Assembly: GCA_015062655.1 (NCBI GenBank)
Contig: SUUG01000011.1
Location: forward strand, 124,001 to 188,000
Source of the DNA: Coriobacteriaceae bacterium
GTDB taxonomy: Bacteria > Actinomycetota > Coriobacteriia > Coriobacteriales > Coriobacteriaceae
Length of the DNA stretch: 64,000 bases
Direction of reading: 5' to 3'
The notes beneath the pieces were generated by a model. It worked only from the letters and a program-made list of their open reading frames with translations, was not told the origin of the DNA and did not search any database. Shown here piece after piece: positions 28,261-37,436 of this stretch (positions are counted from its first letter, which is position 1; each line of letters starts with the position of its first letter). Both the position numbers and the translations under genes were made by a program.

Positions 28261-29091
28261 CTACTCCGAGCGATCACCCTCATGCGGTGCCACGGCAGAC
28301 ACCGCCGCGACCGCATCGGCCAAGAAGCCCTGGGGAAGCTTCGACTCGAACGTGCCGGCGTCGGCCGCCGCCGCGAGCGCTGGGTCGATGGGCAGCCGGC
28401 CGAGCACCTCGAGCCCGTGCTCGGCGGCCACGGCATCGAGCTTGCTCTCGCCGAAGACCTCGATCTTCTTGCCGCAATCGGGGCAGCTCACATAGCTCAT
28501 GTTCTCGACGACGCCCAAGATGGGCACACCCATCTTCTCGGCCATGTTCACCCCCTTGGCTACGATCATGCTGACGAGGTCCTGCGGGCTCGTCACGATC
28601 ACGATGCCGTCGACCGGCAGGGACTGGAAGACCGTGAGCGCCACGTCGCCCGTGCCCGGGGGCATGTCGACGAGCAGGTAGTCGAGCGGCCCCCAGCTCG
28701 TGCCCGACCAGAACTGGCGGATGGCCCCGGCGATCATAGGCGCGCGCCAGAGCACCGGGTCGGTCTCGTTGGCGAGCATGAGGTTGCTCGACATGACCTT
28801 GACGCCGTGCTCGGACACCTCGGGCAGCAGCAGGTTGCCGATACCGCCCACGCGCCTGCCGCTCATCCCGAACATCTTCGGGATCGACGGGCCCGTGATG
28901 TCGGCGTCGAGGATGCCGACACGGCCGCCGCCGCGCGAGAGCTCCGTGGCGAGCGCGCCCGTGACGAGCGACTTGCCCACGCCGCCTTTACCCGACAGCA
29001 CCGCGATCACGCGCTTGACCTCGGATAGCTTATTCTCCTCAAACTGCTCGACCGAGGCCTTGGCCCCGGGAACCGCATGCTCGCACCCCAT
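28261..29091 (-). CDS. mrp: Mrp/NBP35-family iron-sulfur carrier ATPase (ApbC)
   Basis: This 276-residue P-loop ATPase loads iron-sulfur clusters onto apoproteins. The deviant Walker A is AVLSGKGGVGKSLVT near residues 30-45. LDADITGPSIP is the switch region and LLVDMPPGTGDVALT is Walker B. The cluster-bridging CxxC motif is in SYVSCPDCGKKIE near residue 200. Cysteine near the N-terminus (MGCEHAV) may add a site. AAAGGACG precedes the ATG. No fused MIP18 domain is present, as in many Gram-positive and archaeal forms. Confidence 0.93.
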   Translation of the reverse strand: MGCEHAVPGAKASVEQFEENKLSEVKRVIAVLSGKGGVGKSLVTGALATELSRGGGRVGILDADITGPSIPKMFGMSGRRVGGIGNLLLPEVSEHGVKVMSSNLMLANETDPVLWRAPMIAGAIRQFWSGTSWGPLDYLLVDMPPGTGDVALTVFQSLPVDGIVIVTSPQDLVSMIVAKGVNMAEKMGVPILGVVENMSYVSCPDCGKKIEVFGESKLDAVAAEHGLEVLGRLPIDPALAAAADAGTFESKLPQGFLADAVAAVSAVAPHEGDRSE

Positions 29092-29150
29092 GGCACGTCC
29101 TTTCTGCCTGCGCACGGGCCGGCTGCCCGCGCAAGACCCCATTGTACCCA

Positions 29151-29182
29151 CAACGAAACGGGCCGCCCCGAAAGGCGACCCG
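29151..29182 (-). terminator. Terminator after the six-helix membrane protein gene
   Basis: CGGGCCGCC and GGCGACCCG (29159-29182) form a 9-bp stem with one G-T pair and a 6-nt loop. TTTCGTTG follows on the minus strand. Confidence 0.65.
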
Positions 29183-29212
29183 CTGCCGTGATATTCGATG
29201 CCCGCGTGGACG

Positions 29213-29863
29213 CTACACGGCCGCCTCCGCCTTCGCGGCGCGGCGGGAGGCGAAGAAGCGCCTCGGCGCCCCGATGGACTCCTCGATCGAGCCGACGCCG
29301 GAAAGCGACACGGCGCCGTAGGCGAAGCCGAACGCCGCGAGGTAGAGCGTGAGCGACGCCAGTCCCTGAGCGGCCGCGTGCCCGGCGAAGTCCATGATGT
29401 TCACGAACGAGACGATCCAAGTGGCCGCCGCGAGCGCGAGCGCCACGAGCCAGTTGCCCCGACCCGTGCGCTCCATCTCAAAGGAGACGAACATGACGTA
29501 GAAGGCCAGGAAGATCCCGATGAACGCGAAGGTCTGGGAGAACACGCGGATGTCGTAGGGGAAGAAGAGCTCCCAGAAGCCGGCCACGAACATGACGGCG
29601 GCGAGTGCCGGCTCCGTCCAGCTGAGCACCCAGCCGGAGGTGGAGGCAAATGATGCGATGAGGCCGGTGGCGCCGAGGAAGATCCCGATCCAGGGAAGCT
29701 GCGCGAGGATTCCGGGCAGGCCCTCCTCGGGCGTGATCATGAACGTCCCCTCGCCGCCCGTGGCGGGCGTGACGTAGATGTAGGCGGCGTACAGGAGGCA
29801 GAACGCCGCCATGATGACCAGGTTCCACTTCACCCGTCCGAGTTTTCCCATCAGATCCTTCAT
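29213..29863 (-). CDS. Six-helix integral membrane protein of unknown function
   Basis: This 216-residue protein has six predicted helices spread evenly: VKWNLVIMAAFCLLYAAYI, WIGIFLGATGLIASF, ALAAVMFVAGFWELFF, TFAFIGIFLAFYVMFV, WLVALALAAATWIVSFV and GLASLTLYLAAFGFAYG. The C-terminus is short and basic with Ala/Lys. A Thr/Gly-rich loop after helix 1 (TPATGGEGTFMITPEEG) would face outside. I recognise no family. GGAGGGG lies about 10 bases before the chosen ATG. Upstream codons of the open frame look non-coding. It stands between mrp and uvrB on the same strand without overlap. Confidence 0.75.
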   Translation of the reverse strand: MKDLMGKLGRVKWNLVIMAAFCLLYAAYIYVTPATGGEGTFMITPEEGLPGILAQLPWIGIFLGATGLIASFASTSGWVLSWTEPALAAVMFVAGFWELFFPYDIRVFSQTFAFIGIFLAFYVMFVSFEMERTGRGNWLVALALAAATWIVSFVNIMDFAGHAAAQGLASLTLYLAAFGFAYGAVSLSGVGSIEESIGAPRRFFASRRAAKAEAAV

Positions 29864-30004
29864 GGCGATCGCCCCTCCACTCGCTTCGCGCGGCCGACGG
29901 ATCGGCCGGTCTTTGATTCCCCAGTATAGCAGCCCCATGCACACGCGATGCAGTGCACGGGATAAAACTGCGTCTGGGAAAGCAGCTTCCAGCCGCACCC
30001 GCGC

Positions 30005-32257
30005 CTAGTGCTTCATGTGCGGCGTGAACCCCCGGCGCTGGCGCTGCCCGGCGAAGGCCGACCCCTTGCGCGCATCGCGCTTGAGCGCGGCGATGACCTC
30101 GTCCTCCGTGGACCCCTGGGAGAGCGCGCGCAGGTGCACGACGGCATCGCGCAGGCGCGCGGCCTCCTCGAAGTCCATGGCCTCCGAGGCGCTGCGCATG
30201 TCGTCCTCCATCTGCATGATGATGCGCTCGAGCTCGTCGGCCGGCAGGTCCGCGAGCTCCTCGGCGAGGCGCTGCCCGCCCGAGACGCCCACCTCGGGCG
30301 CGGTCTCGGCGCCCTCGCCCTCCGCGGGCGTGAAGAAGGCCCCGTGTCCCAGGCTGTCGCCGCGAGAGCGGTCGCGCTTCCCCACGGTCTCGGAGGCCTC
30401 GGCGATGAAGCTCGAGATGTCGTTGATGGCCTTGCGGACCGTCGTGGGCCGGATACCGTGCTCCTCGTTGAACGCCTCCTGGATAAAGCGGCGGCGCGCC
30501 GTCTCGTCGATGGCCTCGCGCATGGAGTCGGTGACGGTGTCGGCGTACATGACGACCTGGCCCTGGGCGTTGCGCGCCGCGCGGCCGATCGTCTGGATGA
30601 GCGAGCGGCGGTTGCGCAGGAAGCCCTCCTTGTCGGCGTCGAGGATCGCCACGAGCGAGACCTCGGGCAGATCCAGGCCCTCGCGCAGCAGGTTGATGCC
30701 CACGAGCACGTCGATCTTGCCGCGCCGCAAGTCACGCAGGATCTCGACGCGGTCCATCGTGGCGGTGTCGGAGTGCATGTAGTTGACCTTGACGCCGGCG
30801 TCGAGCAGGTGGTCGGTGAGGTCCTCGGCCATGCGCTTGGTGAGGGTCGTCACGAGCACGCGCTCGTGCCTGGCCGTGCGCTCGCGCACCTCGTCCAACA
30901 GGTCGTCGATCTGGCCGCGGACAGGGCGCACGTCGATCTTGGGGTCGAGCAGGCCCGTGGGGCGGATGATCTGCTCAACCTCCTTCTGCGACACCCGCAG
31001 CTCGTAGTCGCCGGGTGTGGCGCTCACGTAGATGAACTGCGGGATGCGCGCCTCGAACTCGTCGAAGCGCAGCGGGCGGTTGTCGAGGGCGGAGGGGAGG
31101 CGGAACCCGTGCTCAACGAGGGTCACCTTGCGCGAGCGGTCCCCCTCGTGCATGCCGCGGATCTGGGGCACCGTGACATGGCTCTCGTCGATGATGCAGA
31201 GCATATCCTTGGGGAAGTAGTCGATGAGCGTGAACGGGGGCTCGCCGGGGCGGCGGCCGTCCAGGTGGCGCGAGTAGTTCTCGATGCCGGTGCAGAAGCC
31301 CATGGTCTCCAGCAGCTCGAGATCGTAGTCGGTGCGCTGCTGGAGGCGCTGTGCCTCGAGGAGCTTGTCGTTGGCGCGCAGCTCGGCCACGCGCTCCTCG
31401 AGCTCCTCCTCGATGGTCTTGAGCGCGGCGGTGACCTTGGGCTTCTCCGTCACGTAGTGGGAGGCCGGCCACACGGGCACGGCGTCGTACTCGCGGGTGA
31501 TCTCGCCGGTCACCTCGTCGATCTCGGCGATGAGCTCGACCTCGTCGCCGAAGAACTCGAAGCGCAGCGGATGCTCGGCGTAGGGCGGGAAGACGTCCAC
31601 CACGTCCCCGCGCACCCGGAAGGTGCCGCGGGAGAGCTCGTAGTCGTTGCGGTCGTACTGGATGTCGATGAGCGTGTGGATGAAGTCGTCGCGCTCGAGC
31701 GGGACCTTCTTGTCGACGTTGGGAGCGAGGCCCGCGTAGTCCTCGGGGCTGCCGATGCCGTAGATGCACGAGACCGAGGCCACCACGATCACGTCGCGCC
31801 GCGAGAGCAGGCTCGCGGTGGCCTGGTGCCGCAGCATCTCGACCTCCTCGTTGATGGAGGAGTCCTTCTCGATGTAGGTGTCTGACTGCGGGACGTAGGC
31901 CTCGGGCTGGTAGTAGTCGTAGTAGGAGACGAAGTAGACGACGGCGTTGTGGGGGAAGAACTCCTTGAGCTCGCTCGCGAGCTGGGCGGCGAGCGTCTTG
32001 TTGGGCGCCATGACGAGCGTGGGCTTGCCGAGCGCCTCGATGGTCTTGGCCATCGTGAAGGTCTTGCCCGAGCCCGTCACGCCGAGGAGCACCTGGTAAC
32101 GGTCCCCCTCCTTCACGCCCTGGACGAGGGCATCGATCGCCTGGGGCTGGTCTCCGGCGGGCTGATAGGGCGAGACGACCTCGAAGGCCGCCGGAGCTCC
32201 CGTCTGGCCGAACCTCCTCAGCTCACCGCCGACGCGCTCCACCTCGAAATGCTCCAT
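30005..32257 (-). CDS. uvrB: Excinuclease ABC subunit B
   Basis: This 750-residue DNA-loading helicase-like subunit of nucleotide excision repair has Walker [13 protein letters not shown] near residue 60. Its beta-hairpin [13 protein letters not shown] inserts at damage. Helicase motifs are [48 protein letters not shown] and QTIGRAARN. The C-terminal UVR motif [20 protein letters not shown] binds UvrC. About 50-70 residues longer than usual, mainly between the helicase core and the UVR motif. Start MEHFEVE has GGGGGAG upstream. The promoter carries a LexA-like box. Confidence 0.98.
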   Translation of the reverse strand: MEHFEVERVGGELRRFGQTGAPAAFEVVSPYQPAGDQPQAIDALVQGVKEGDRYQVLLGVTGSGKTFTMAKTIEALGKPTLVMAPNKTLAAQLASELKEFFPHNAVVYFVSYYDYYQPEAYVPQSDTYIEKDSSINEEVEMLRHQATASLLSRRDVIVVASVSCIYGIGSPEDYAGLAPNVDKKVPLERDDFIHTLIDIQYDRNDYELSRGTFRVRGDVVDVFPPYAEHPLRFEFFGDEVELIAEIDEVTGEITREYDAVPVWPASHYVTEKPKVTAALKTIEEELEERVAELRANDKLLEAQRLQQRTDYDLELLETMGFCTGIENYSRHLDGRRPGEPPFTLIDYFPKDMLCIIDESHVTVPQIRGMHEGDRSRKVTLVEHGFRLPSALDNRPLRFDEFEARIPQFIYVSATPGDYELRVSQKEVEQIIRPTGLLDPKIDVRPVRGQIDDLLDEVRERTARHERVLVTTLTKRMAEDLTDHLLDAGVKVNYMHSDTATMDRVEILRDLRRGKIDVLVGINLLREGLDLPEVSLVAILDADKEGFLRNRRSLIQTIGRAARNAQGQVVMYADTVTDSMREAIDETARRRFIQEAFNEEHGIRPTTVRKAINDISSFIAEASETVGKRDRSRGDSLGHGAFFTPAEGEGAETAPEVGVSGGQRLAEELADLPADELERIIMQMEDDMRSASEAMDFEEAARLRDAVVHLRALSQGSTEDEVIAALKRDARKGSAFAGQRQRRGFTPHMKH

Positions 32258-32294
32258 GACACGCTCTCCCCCATCTCGGACACACCCACCTCGT

Positions 32295-32324
32295 ATCGTA
32301 CACATGTTCCCCCTCAAGCGTCAA
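32295..32324 (-). promoter_or_regulatory. uvrB promoter with LexA/SOS-box-like sequence
   Basis: On the minus strand TTGACG (-35) and TACGAT (-10) are 18 bp apart. Overlapping the spacer and -10 is GGAACATGTGTACG (32310-32297), two mismatches from CGAAC-N4-GTTCG. It shares the core GAACATGTGT with the uvrA site. Confidence 0.6.
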
Positions 32325-32337
32325 CGGGGGCACGGGC

Positions 32338-32949
32338 CTACGAGAAGGCCGCGGGGTAGATCTGCCGGTAGCGCTCGTGGGCGTTGTTGACGCGCACGAG
32401 GTAGGCCTGGGTCTCCGGGAAGGTGATCGCGTTGTGCAGCGCCGTGTCCTCCCGGGCCCAGTCGTCCACGTTGCCCATGCCGGCGTTGTAGGCCGCGATG
32501 GCGCGGTCGGTGGCGCCGTTGAAATAGGTGCCCAGATAGGACAGGTAGGCGCAGCCGAACTCGATGTTGGTCGCCGGGTCCTCGAGGTTCTCCGCCGAGA
32601 AGGAGCCGCCGTCCACGAGCCCCTTCGTGACCATGTCCTGGGCCGTCTCGGGCATGAGCTGCATGAGTCCGCGGGCACCGCGGTGCGACAGGGCATCCGG
32701 GTCCCAGCCCGACTCCGTGCGGATGACGGCGGCCACGAGGTAGGGATCGACGTTGTGCCGGGCGGCCGAGGTGGTGATCTCGTCCTCGTACTTCAGCGGG
32801 TAGATCGAGGCGAACAGCAGGCCCGGCGCGTAGGAGTAGGCCGCGGCGATGAGCCCCATCACGAGGACGGCGAGCAACGGCAGCATCCGGTACCAGGCAA
32901 GGAAGCGCACGCGGGCGCGCGGCGCGGGCGCCGCCGGCCGCCTAGCCAC
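32338..32949 (-). CDS. Membrane-anchored lytic transglycosylase (Slt-type, GH23)
   Basis: This 203-residue protein has a basic N-terminus, one membrane anchor (MLPLLAVLVMGLIAAAYSYA) and an Slt70-like domain outside the cell. The catalytic Glu is in VAAVIRTESGWDPDALS. Family motifs GARGLMQLMPETAQDM, NIEFGCAYLSYL and AIAAYNAGMGNV follow. It cleaves peptidoglycan glycan strands. I chose GTG at 32949, with GGGGGAG five bases before it, overlapping the coaE stop by 8 bases, which couples the two genes. The longer frame starting at 32985 would overlap coaE further without a ribosome site. Confidence 0.88.
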   Translation of the reverse strand: MARRPAAPAPRARVRFLAWYRMLPLLAVLVMGLIAAAYSYAPGLLFASIYPLKYEDEITTSAARHNVDPYLVAAVIRTESGWDPDALSHRGARGLMQLMPETAQDMVTKGLVDGGSFSAENLEDPATNIEFGCAYLSYLGTYFNGATDRAIAAYNAGMGNVDDWAREDTALHNAITFPETQAYLVRVNNAHERYRQIYPAAFS

Positions 32950-33586
32950 GGGTCTCCCCCGGCACCGCCGCACCGAGCTCCACACCGAGCGCGGCGAGGG
33001 CGCGGTCGAGTTCGATAAAGAGGCTGTCGGCGGCCGCGGTGTTGTCGATCACGACGTCGGCGAGGGCGGCGAGGTCCTCCTCGGCGGGCTGCACGCCGGC
33101 GCGGCGGTCGAAGTCGGCGCCGTCCATGCCGCGCTCGATCGCGCGGGCGCGGCGCACCTCGAGAGGGGCCGTGATCGCGATGACGGCATCGGCGAGGCCG
33201 AAGGCGGCCTCGAAGCCGCGCGGCGCCGAGACCTCCACCACCGTGCAGGGGGCCTGCGGCATCGAGGCCGAGCAGCCCACCCCGGGCACGAGCATGTCGG
33301 CGAGGCGGCCGATGAGGATCGGGTGCACGAGCGCGTTCAGCCGCTCGACGTCCGCGGGCGAGGCGAAGGCGCGGCGGGCGAGGAGGTCGCGCCGCACCAT
33401 GCCGTCGGCGTCCAGCACGTCCCAACCGAACTCCTCGGCGATCTGCTGCACGAGAGGGGTTCCGGGCTGGTAGAGGGAGCGCGCGAGCTCGTCGAGGTCG
33501 ATGCGGCGCGCGCCGCGGCCCTCGAGGTGCCGGGCCGCCGCGGACTTCCCCGACGCGATGTTGCCTATGATGAAGATCGTTTTCAT
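32942..33586 (-). CDS. coaE: Dephospho-CoA kinase
   Basis: This 214-residue P-loop kinase phosphorylates the 3'-OH of dephospho-CoA, the last step of coenzyme A synthesis. It opens MKTIFIIGNIASGKSAAARHLE; the usual loop is G-x-x-G-S-G-K-S, so IASGKS is a small variation. DLDELARSLYQPG carries the conserved catalytic Asp. LNALVHPILI and AVIAITAPLEVRRARAIERG are family segments, and DVVIDNT is the closing motif. The acyl segment VVEVSAPRGFEAAF is a little divergent. No strong ribosome site is seen. It precedes and overlaps the transglycosylase gene. Confidence 0.9.
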   Translation of the reverse strand: MKTIFIIGNIASGKSAAARHLEGRGARRIDLDELARSLYQPGTPLVQQIAEEFGWDVLDADGMVRRDLLARRAFASPADVERLNALVHPILIGRLADMLVPGVGCSASMPQAPCTVVEVSAPRGFEAAFGLADAVIAITAPLEVRRARAIERGMDGADFDRRAGVQPAEEDLAALADVVIDNTAAADSLFIELDRALAALGVELGAAVPGETRG

Positions 33587-33643
33587 AACGAACCATTCTT
33601 CCCGAGGGGCGGCCCCGCCGCAAGCGCGACACGGCATCTACGC

Positions 33644-34125
33644 CTATACACCACGACCGGGCGTCGCCGGCCGGGGCCGCGAACGCGCCCGACCCGAGCC
33701 CCGGTCGCGCACGGCGAGCGAGCGGATGAGGGCCACCAGGCAGCACGCGAGCGAGGCCGCGGCGATGACCGCGCCGACGGCGCCCACCCAGCCGATGCCC
33801 CAACCGCTCACGACCACGCCGCCCAGGGCCGTACCCGAGCCGATACCGAGGTTGAAGATCCCCGAGAAGATAGACATGGCCACCGAGGAGGTGTCGGCAT
33901 CGGTGGCGCGGATGACCTCGGACTGAAAGGCGATGCTGAAGACCGTGGCGCACACGCCCCACAGCACGCAGACCGCCGCCTCGGTGAGGCCGAAGGAGGA
34001 GCCGATGTCGGTCAGCAGGCCGATCGGCATGAACTCGGAGGTGTTGAAGATGGAGGCGGAGAACGTGAGCCCGATGAGCGGCGGCCGCCCTTGAGCTCCA
34101 TGCGCTCCTCGCTGCGCTTCGACAT
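33644..34125 (-). pseudogene. MFS exporter remnant (DHA1/sugar-efflux type) with internal deletion and N-terminal frameshift
   Basis: ATG at 34125 with ACGGAGG upstream begins MSKRSEERMELKG. One frame over, at the GGGCGGCCGCC stretch, a typical first-helix segment PLIGLTFSASIFNTSEFMPIG continues to FGLTEAAVC. It then joins directly, in frame, to sequence typical of helices 10-12 (LWGVCATVFSIAFQ, IFSGIFNLGIGSGTALGG). Intact relatives have about 390-400 residues, so roughly 230-250 central residues are gone. The remaining frame ends in low-complexity Arg/Pro codons at 33644. Loss of nine or so helices rules out transport. Confidence 0.7.
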
Positions 34126-34225
34126 GCGGTCCTCCGTCCTCGCCCGTTTGAATCGGTTGGCGATTACACCGCCGCACCCGGATGCGCCAGGGCGCCACGC
34201 CGCTTCGCAGGCCATCCATCTCACC

Positions 34226-34254
34226 CGAACACCTGTTTGCGTCGATGCTATACT
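34226..34254 (+). promoter_or_regulatory. SOS-box-like promoter of the TerB-domain/ATPase operon
   Basis: CGAACACCTGTTTG (34226-34239) fits the Gram-positive LexA pattern CGAAC-N4-GTTYG without mismatch. It occupies the -35 position, and TATACT (34249-34254) is the -10, with the start codon 38 bases further on. The arrangement matches the uvrA promoter within 1 bp. Confidence 0.65.
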
Positions 34255-34291
34255 GAGGGGATCGACGGCTCGGTGACGGGAGGGGGGAAGC

Positions 34292-36124
34292 ATGGACGAC
34301 GGCCGGCCGCGGGCGCGGCGCCTGATCGACGCCATCGTGGGCAGCGAGGCGATCCGCGAGAGCTCGCATTTCTCGGAGCGCATCGCGAACGGGGAGCCGA
34401 TCCTCACGACGGGCCGGCAGATGGCGAGCTACCTGCCCGAGCGCTACACCGAGATGCGCTCCATCTCGCGGTTCCAGCTCGGTGCGGACGGCCGCGGGCG
34501 CTGGCTGCCCGAGGCGGAGCACTTCCACCAGCAGGCCCTCTTCATGCAGGACTGGGAGGACGACTGCCCCTACCGCGGAACCTTCAAGAGCTACTACCCC
34601 ACCTACAACGCCATGAGCGACCGCCAGCTGCGCGGCTACTTCACCTGGCGGGCCCGCGTGCGGGCGGGCGATGTGGAGGAGACCTCCCCCTCCTTCGCCT
34701 TCGTCTACGTCTACGAGCTGCTCTCGGGCGTGGGCGTGGGCGTCGCCGAGGAGGGCTTCCGGCAGCTGCGGTGGTTCTGGCGCGCCTGGCAGGCCATCTC
34801 AGACGACCTCGACCGCCACATGCCGGTCTGGCTCCTCGACTACTGCGTCTACCACGGGCTCGATCCCGAGCTCGTCGCAGATCTCGGCGCCGTGGCGCAC
34901 GAGCGCGCGCTCGGCGAGCTCATCGCGTCCACTGAGAAGGCGGTGGCGCTGCTGCCCGCGCGCGGCGCCGGGCGCAAGGCGGACGGCGTGCCGCCGCTCG
35001 GGGACGAGCTCGAGGAGCGCCTCTTCCGCACCCTCGACGGGCTCTCGAGCTACCGGATCGCCCGCAGCCGCCTCGCCGCCGAGCACGGCGCCGACCTCCG
35101 CCATGTGGCCTGCGCCGTCTACCTCAGGCTCTTCGAGCACCATCGCGCCCATCGCAAGCTCGGGCTCATCGAGGGCATGTTCGGCCAGGTGATGGAGCTC
35201 CCCTACACGATGTTCGCCTCGGCGATGTTCTTCGACCCGCACGCCCATGCCGACACGGTGTACGAGGTCGGGCCCCTCAGGCGCTACCGCTGCCAAGACG
35301 GCCTGTGGACCTGCGCGCGCCCGCACGGCAAAGGCGGGCGGTCCGGCGAGCTCGGCCGCGCCCTGCGCGCCGTCGACCAGCGCCTGCGCGACGCCCTCGG
35401 CTTCCCCCGCCCCCTGAAGGAGGACGAGGGGCTGCCCAAGTACCTCGCCCGCATCATCGACGCGGAGGTGGCGGCCCGCCTTGCCTGGTCCGAGGCGAGG
35501 CGCCCCGTGGTGCTCGACATCGACCTCGGCCGGCTCTCCGGCATCCGCAGCGCCGCGGCCGAGACCCGCGAGGCCCTGCTCATCGACGAGGAACGCGAGG
35601 ACGGCTCAGACGAGGGGGCCGGGGCGCGGGAGGCATCCCCTGCACCGCCGGAGGAGCGGGCGGGCGACGGGTCGGGGGCGGTCGGCGCCGACGGCGGCGG
35701 GCAGGCGGCAGGAGGCCTGCTCGGACCCGCGCACGCGGGAGGTGCGGATCCGCGGAGCGCGGTGTCTCCCGGCCGCGCCGATGCGGGGCGCACCCGGGAT
35801 CCAGCTGCCGGGCCCGCCTGGACCCCGGCGGGCCCGGCCGCGCCGACAGGCGACGAGGGCGGCACCGCCCTCGCAGAAGACGCGGACACCGCGCTCTCCC
35901 CCGCCCTGGCCTCGTACCTGCGCGCCCTGCTCGCGCACGATGCCGCGGCGGCCGAGGCCGCCCTCAAAGAGGGGGCGCTGACGGAGGACCTCGCGGTCGA
36001 CGCCGTCAACGAGGCCCTCTTCGACCTGCTCGGGGACACCGCCCTCGAGTTCGGCCCCGAGGGCCCCGCAGCCATCGAGGATTACCGTGAAGACCTGGAA
36101 AGGATCGTGAACGATGCCGACTGA
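34292..36124 (+). CDS. TerB-N/TerB-C domain protein
   Basis: This 610-residue soluble protein has a TerB-N-like domain at about 60-230, with the signature run FHQQALFMQDWEDDCPYRG then YNAMSDRQLRGYFTWRARVR. A central helical part follows. The C-terminal TerB-C-like region (about 330-440 and 550-610) is interrupted by a Gly/Ala/Asp/Pro-rich, probably disordered insert near 440-545. These domains are known from ter-related stress networks and have been placed next to BREX-type ATPases and helicases in other bacteria. The molecular function is unknown. GGAGGGGGGAAGC precedes the ATG. It overlaps the ATPase gene by 11 bases. No signal peptide or membrane helix is seen. Confidence 0.85.
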   Translation: MDDGRPRARRLIDAIVGSEAIRESSHFSERIANGEPILTTGRQMASYLPERYTEMRSISRFQLGADGRGRWLPEAEHFHQQALFMQDWEDDCPYRGTFKSYYPTYNAMSDRQLRGYFTWRARVRAGDVEETSPSFAFVYVYELLSGVGVGVAEEGFRQLRWFWRAWQAISDDLDRHMPVWLLDYCVYHGLDPELVADLGAVAHERALGELIASTEKAVALLPARGAGRKADGVPPLGDELEERLFRTLDGLSSYRIARSRLAAEHGADLRHVACAVYLRLFEHHRAHRKLGLIEGMFGQVMELPYTMFASAMFFDPHAHADTVYEVGPLRRYRCQDGLWTCARPHGKGGRSGELGRALRAVDQRLRDALGFPRPLKEDEGLPKYLARIIDAEVAARLAWSEARRPVVLDIDLGRLSGIRSAAAETREALLIDEEREDGSDEGAGAREASPAPPEERAGDGSGAVGADGGGQAAGGLLGPAHAGGADPRSAVSPGRADAGRTRDPAAGPAWTPAGPAAPTGDEGGTALAEDADTALSPALASYLRALLAHDAAAAEAALKEGALTEDLAVDAVNEALFDLLGDTALEFGPEGPAAIEDYREDLERIVNDAD

Positions 36125-37427
36125 CCGCACGCCCGCGGCGCCCCGCGTCCCCAAGCGCGTGGCCGCGACCGTCCTGAACTCCCTCAAGGGCGGCGTGGTG
36201 CCGCGCATCGGCCTGCCCTACATCACCGTGGGCCGCGAGTTTGAGATCCGCGCCCTGCTCACCGACCTCGACCTGATCCGCGAAGGCGGGGCGAGCTTCC
36301 GGTTCCTCGTGGGCCGCTACGGCGCCGGCAAGAGCTTCCTGTTGCAGACGATCCGCACCCATGCCATGGGCGAGGGCTACGTGGTGGCCGACGCCGACCT
36401 CTCCCCCGAGCGCCGCCTCCAGGGCGGTCAGGGGCAGGGGCTCGCCACCTACCGGGAGCTGATCCGCAACCTCTCCACCAAGACGCGGCCGGAGGGCGGG
36501 GCGCTCAGCCTCGTGCTCGACCGCTGGGTGGCCGCCGCACCCGAGCGAGCGGGCGCCGAGGAGGCCGTGTCGGGCCTCACCGAGCTCGTGCACGGGTTCG
36601 ACTTCTCCCGCATGCTCCTGCGCTACTGGGAGGCCTCCCAGGAGGGCGACGACGAGACCCGCTCCGCCGTGCTGCGCTGGCTGCGCGGCGAGTACCGCAC
36701 GCGCACCGAGGCCAAGGGGGACCTCGGCGTGTCGGTCATCATCGGCGACGGCGACTGGTACGACTACGTGAAGCTCTTCGCCGCCTTCCTCGTGTCCGCC
36801 GGCTACCGGGGCCTGCTCGTCCTCATCGACGAGCTCGTGAACCTCTTCAAGATCCCCAACGCCGTCACGCGCCAGTACAACTACGAGAAGATCCTCACGA
36901 TGTACAACGACACCCTGCAGGGGAAGGCCCGCCACCTCGGCATCATCATGGGCGGCACCCCCACCTCCATCGAGGACCGCCGACGCGGCGTCTTCTCCTA
37001 CGAGGCGTTGCGCAGCCGACTCACCCAGGGGCGCTTCGCCACCGAGGACATGCGGGACATGCTCGCGCCCATCATCCGCCTTCATCCGCTCACCCACGAG
37101 GAGCTGCTCGTGCTCATCGAGAAGCTCGCCGAGATCCACGCGGGCTACTTCGGCTACGCGGTGCACCTCACCGAGCAGGACCTCGTGGCGTTTCTGCAGA
37201 TCGAGTTCTCGCGCGTCGGCGCCGACACGCACCTCACGCCGCGCGAGGTGATCCGCGACTTCATCGAGCTGCTGGACATCATGTACCAAAACCCTGAGGC
37301 GGCCATGGAGGAGCTTCTGCGCGGGCAGGTGGCCGGCGACGCGGGCGGGCAGGACGGCGTGGGCAGGCAGGGCCCCTCGTCGGGCACGGCCACAGGGACG
37401 CGCGACTTCGCCGAGTTCACCCTGTAG
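36114..37427 (+). CDS. BrxD-like P-loop ATPase (DUF2791 family)
   Basis: This 437-residue ATPase has Walker A FLVGRYGAGKSFLLQ near residue 65 and Walker B GLLVLIDELVNLF near residue 235. A sensor-like IIMGGTPTSIED follows, and its later segment PREVIRDFIELLDIM is typical of the DUF2791 (BREX system ATP-binding) family. BrxD of type 2 BREX is the best-known relative. The C-terminal ~40 residues are Gly-rich and end DFAEFTL. The gene begins 11 bases inside the TerB gene, with AAAGGA before its ATG, so both proteins should be made together. It converges on znuB with a 9-base gap. Interaction with the helicase at 42247 is inference. Confidence 0.88.
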   Translation: MPTDRTPAAPRVPKRVAATVLNSLKGGVVPRIGLPYITVGREFEIRALLTDLDLIREGGASFRFLVGRYGAGKSFLLQTIRTHAMGEGYVVADADLSPERRLQGGQGQGLATYRELIRNLSTKTRPEGGALSLVLDRWVAAAPERAGAEEAVSGLTELVHGFDFSRMLLRYWEASQEGDDETRSAVLRWLRGEYRTRTEAKGDLGVSVIIGDGDWYDYVKLFAAFLVSAGYRGLLVLIDELVNLFKIPNAVTRQYNYEKILTMYNDTLQGKARHLGIIMGGTPTSIEDRRRGVFSYEALRSRLTQGRFATEDMRDMLAPIIRLHPLTHEELLVLIEKLAEIHAGYFGYAVHLTEQDLVAFLQIEFSRVGADTHLTPREVIRDFIELLDIMYQNPEAAMEELLRGQVAGDAGGQDGVGRQGPSSGTATGTRDFAEFTL

Positions 37428-37436
37428 GCGAACGGG

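Noticed and set aside
30008-31885. 625-codon plus-strand frame opposite uvrB
   Set aside because: Antisense of uvrB, low-complexity Leu/Val/Glu/Asp composition.
32849-34276. 475-codon plus-strand frame opposite coaE and the MFS relic
   Set aside because: No ribosome site, no conserved segment, overlaps genuine minus-strand sequence.
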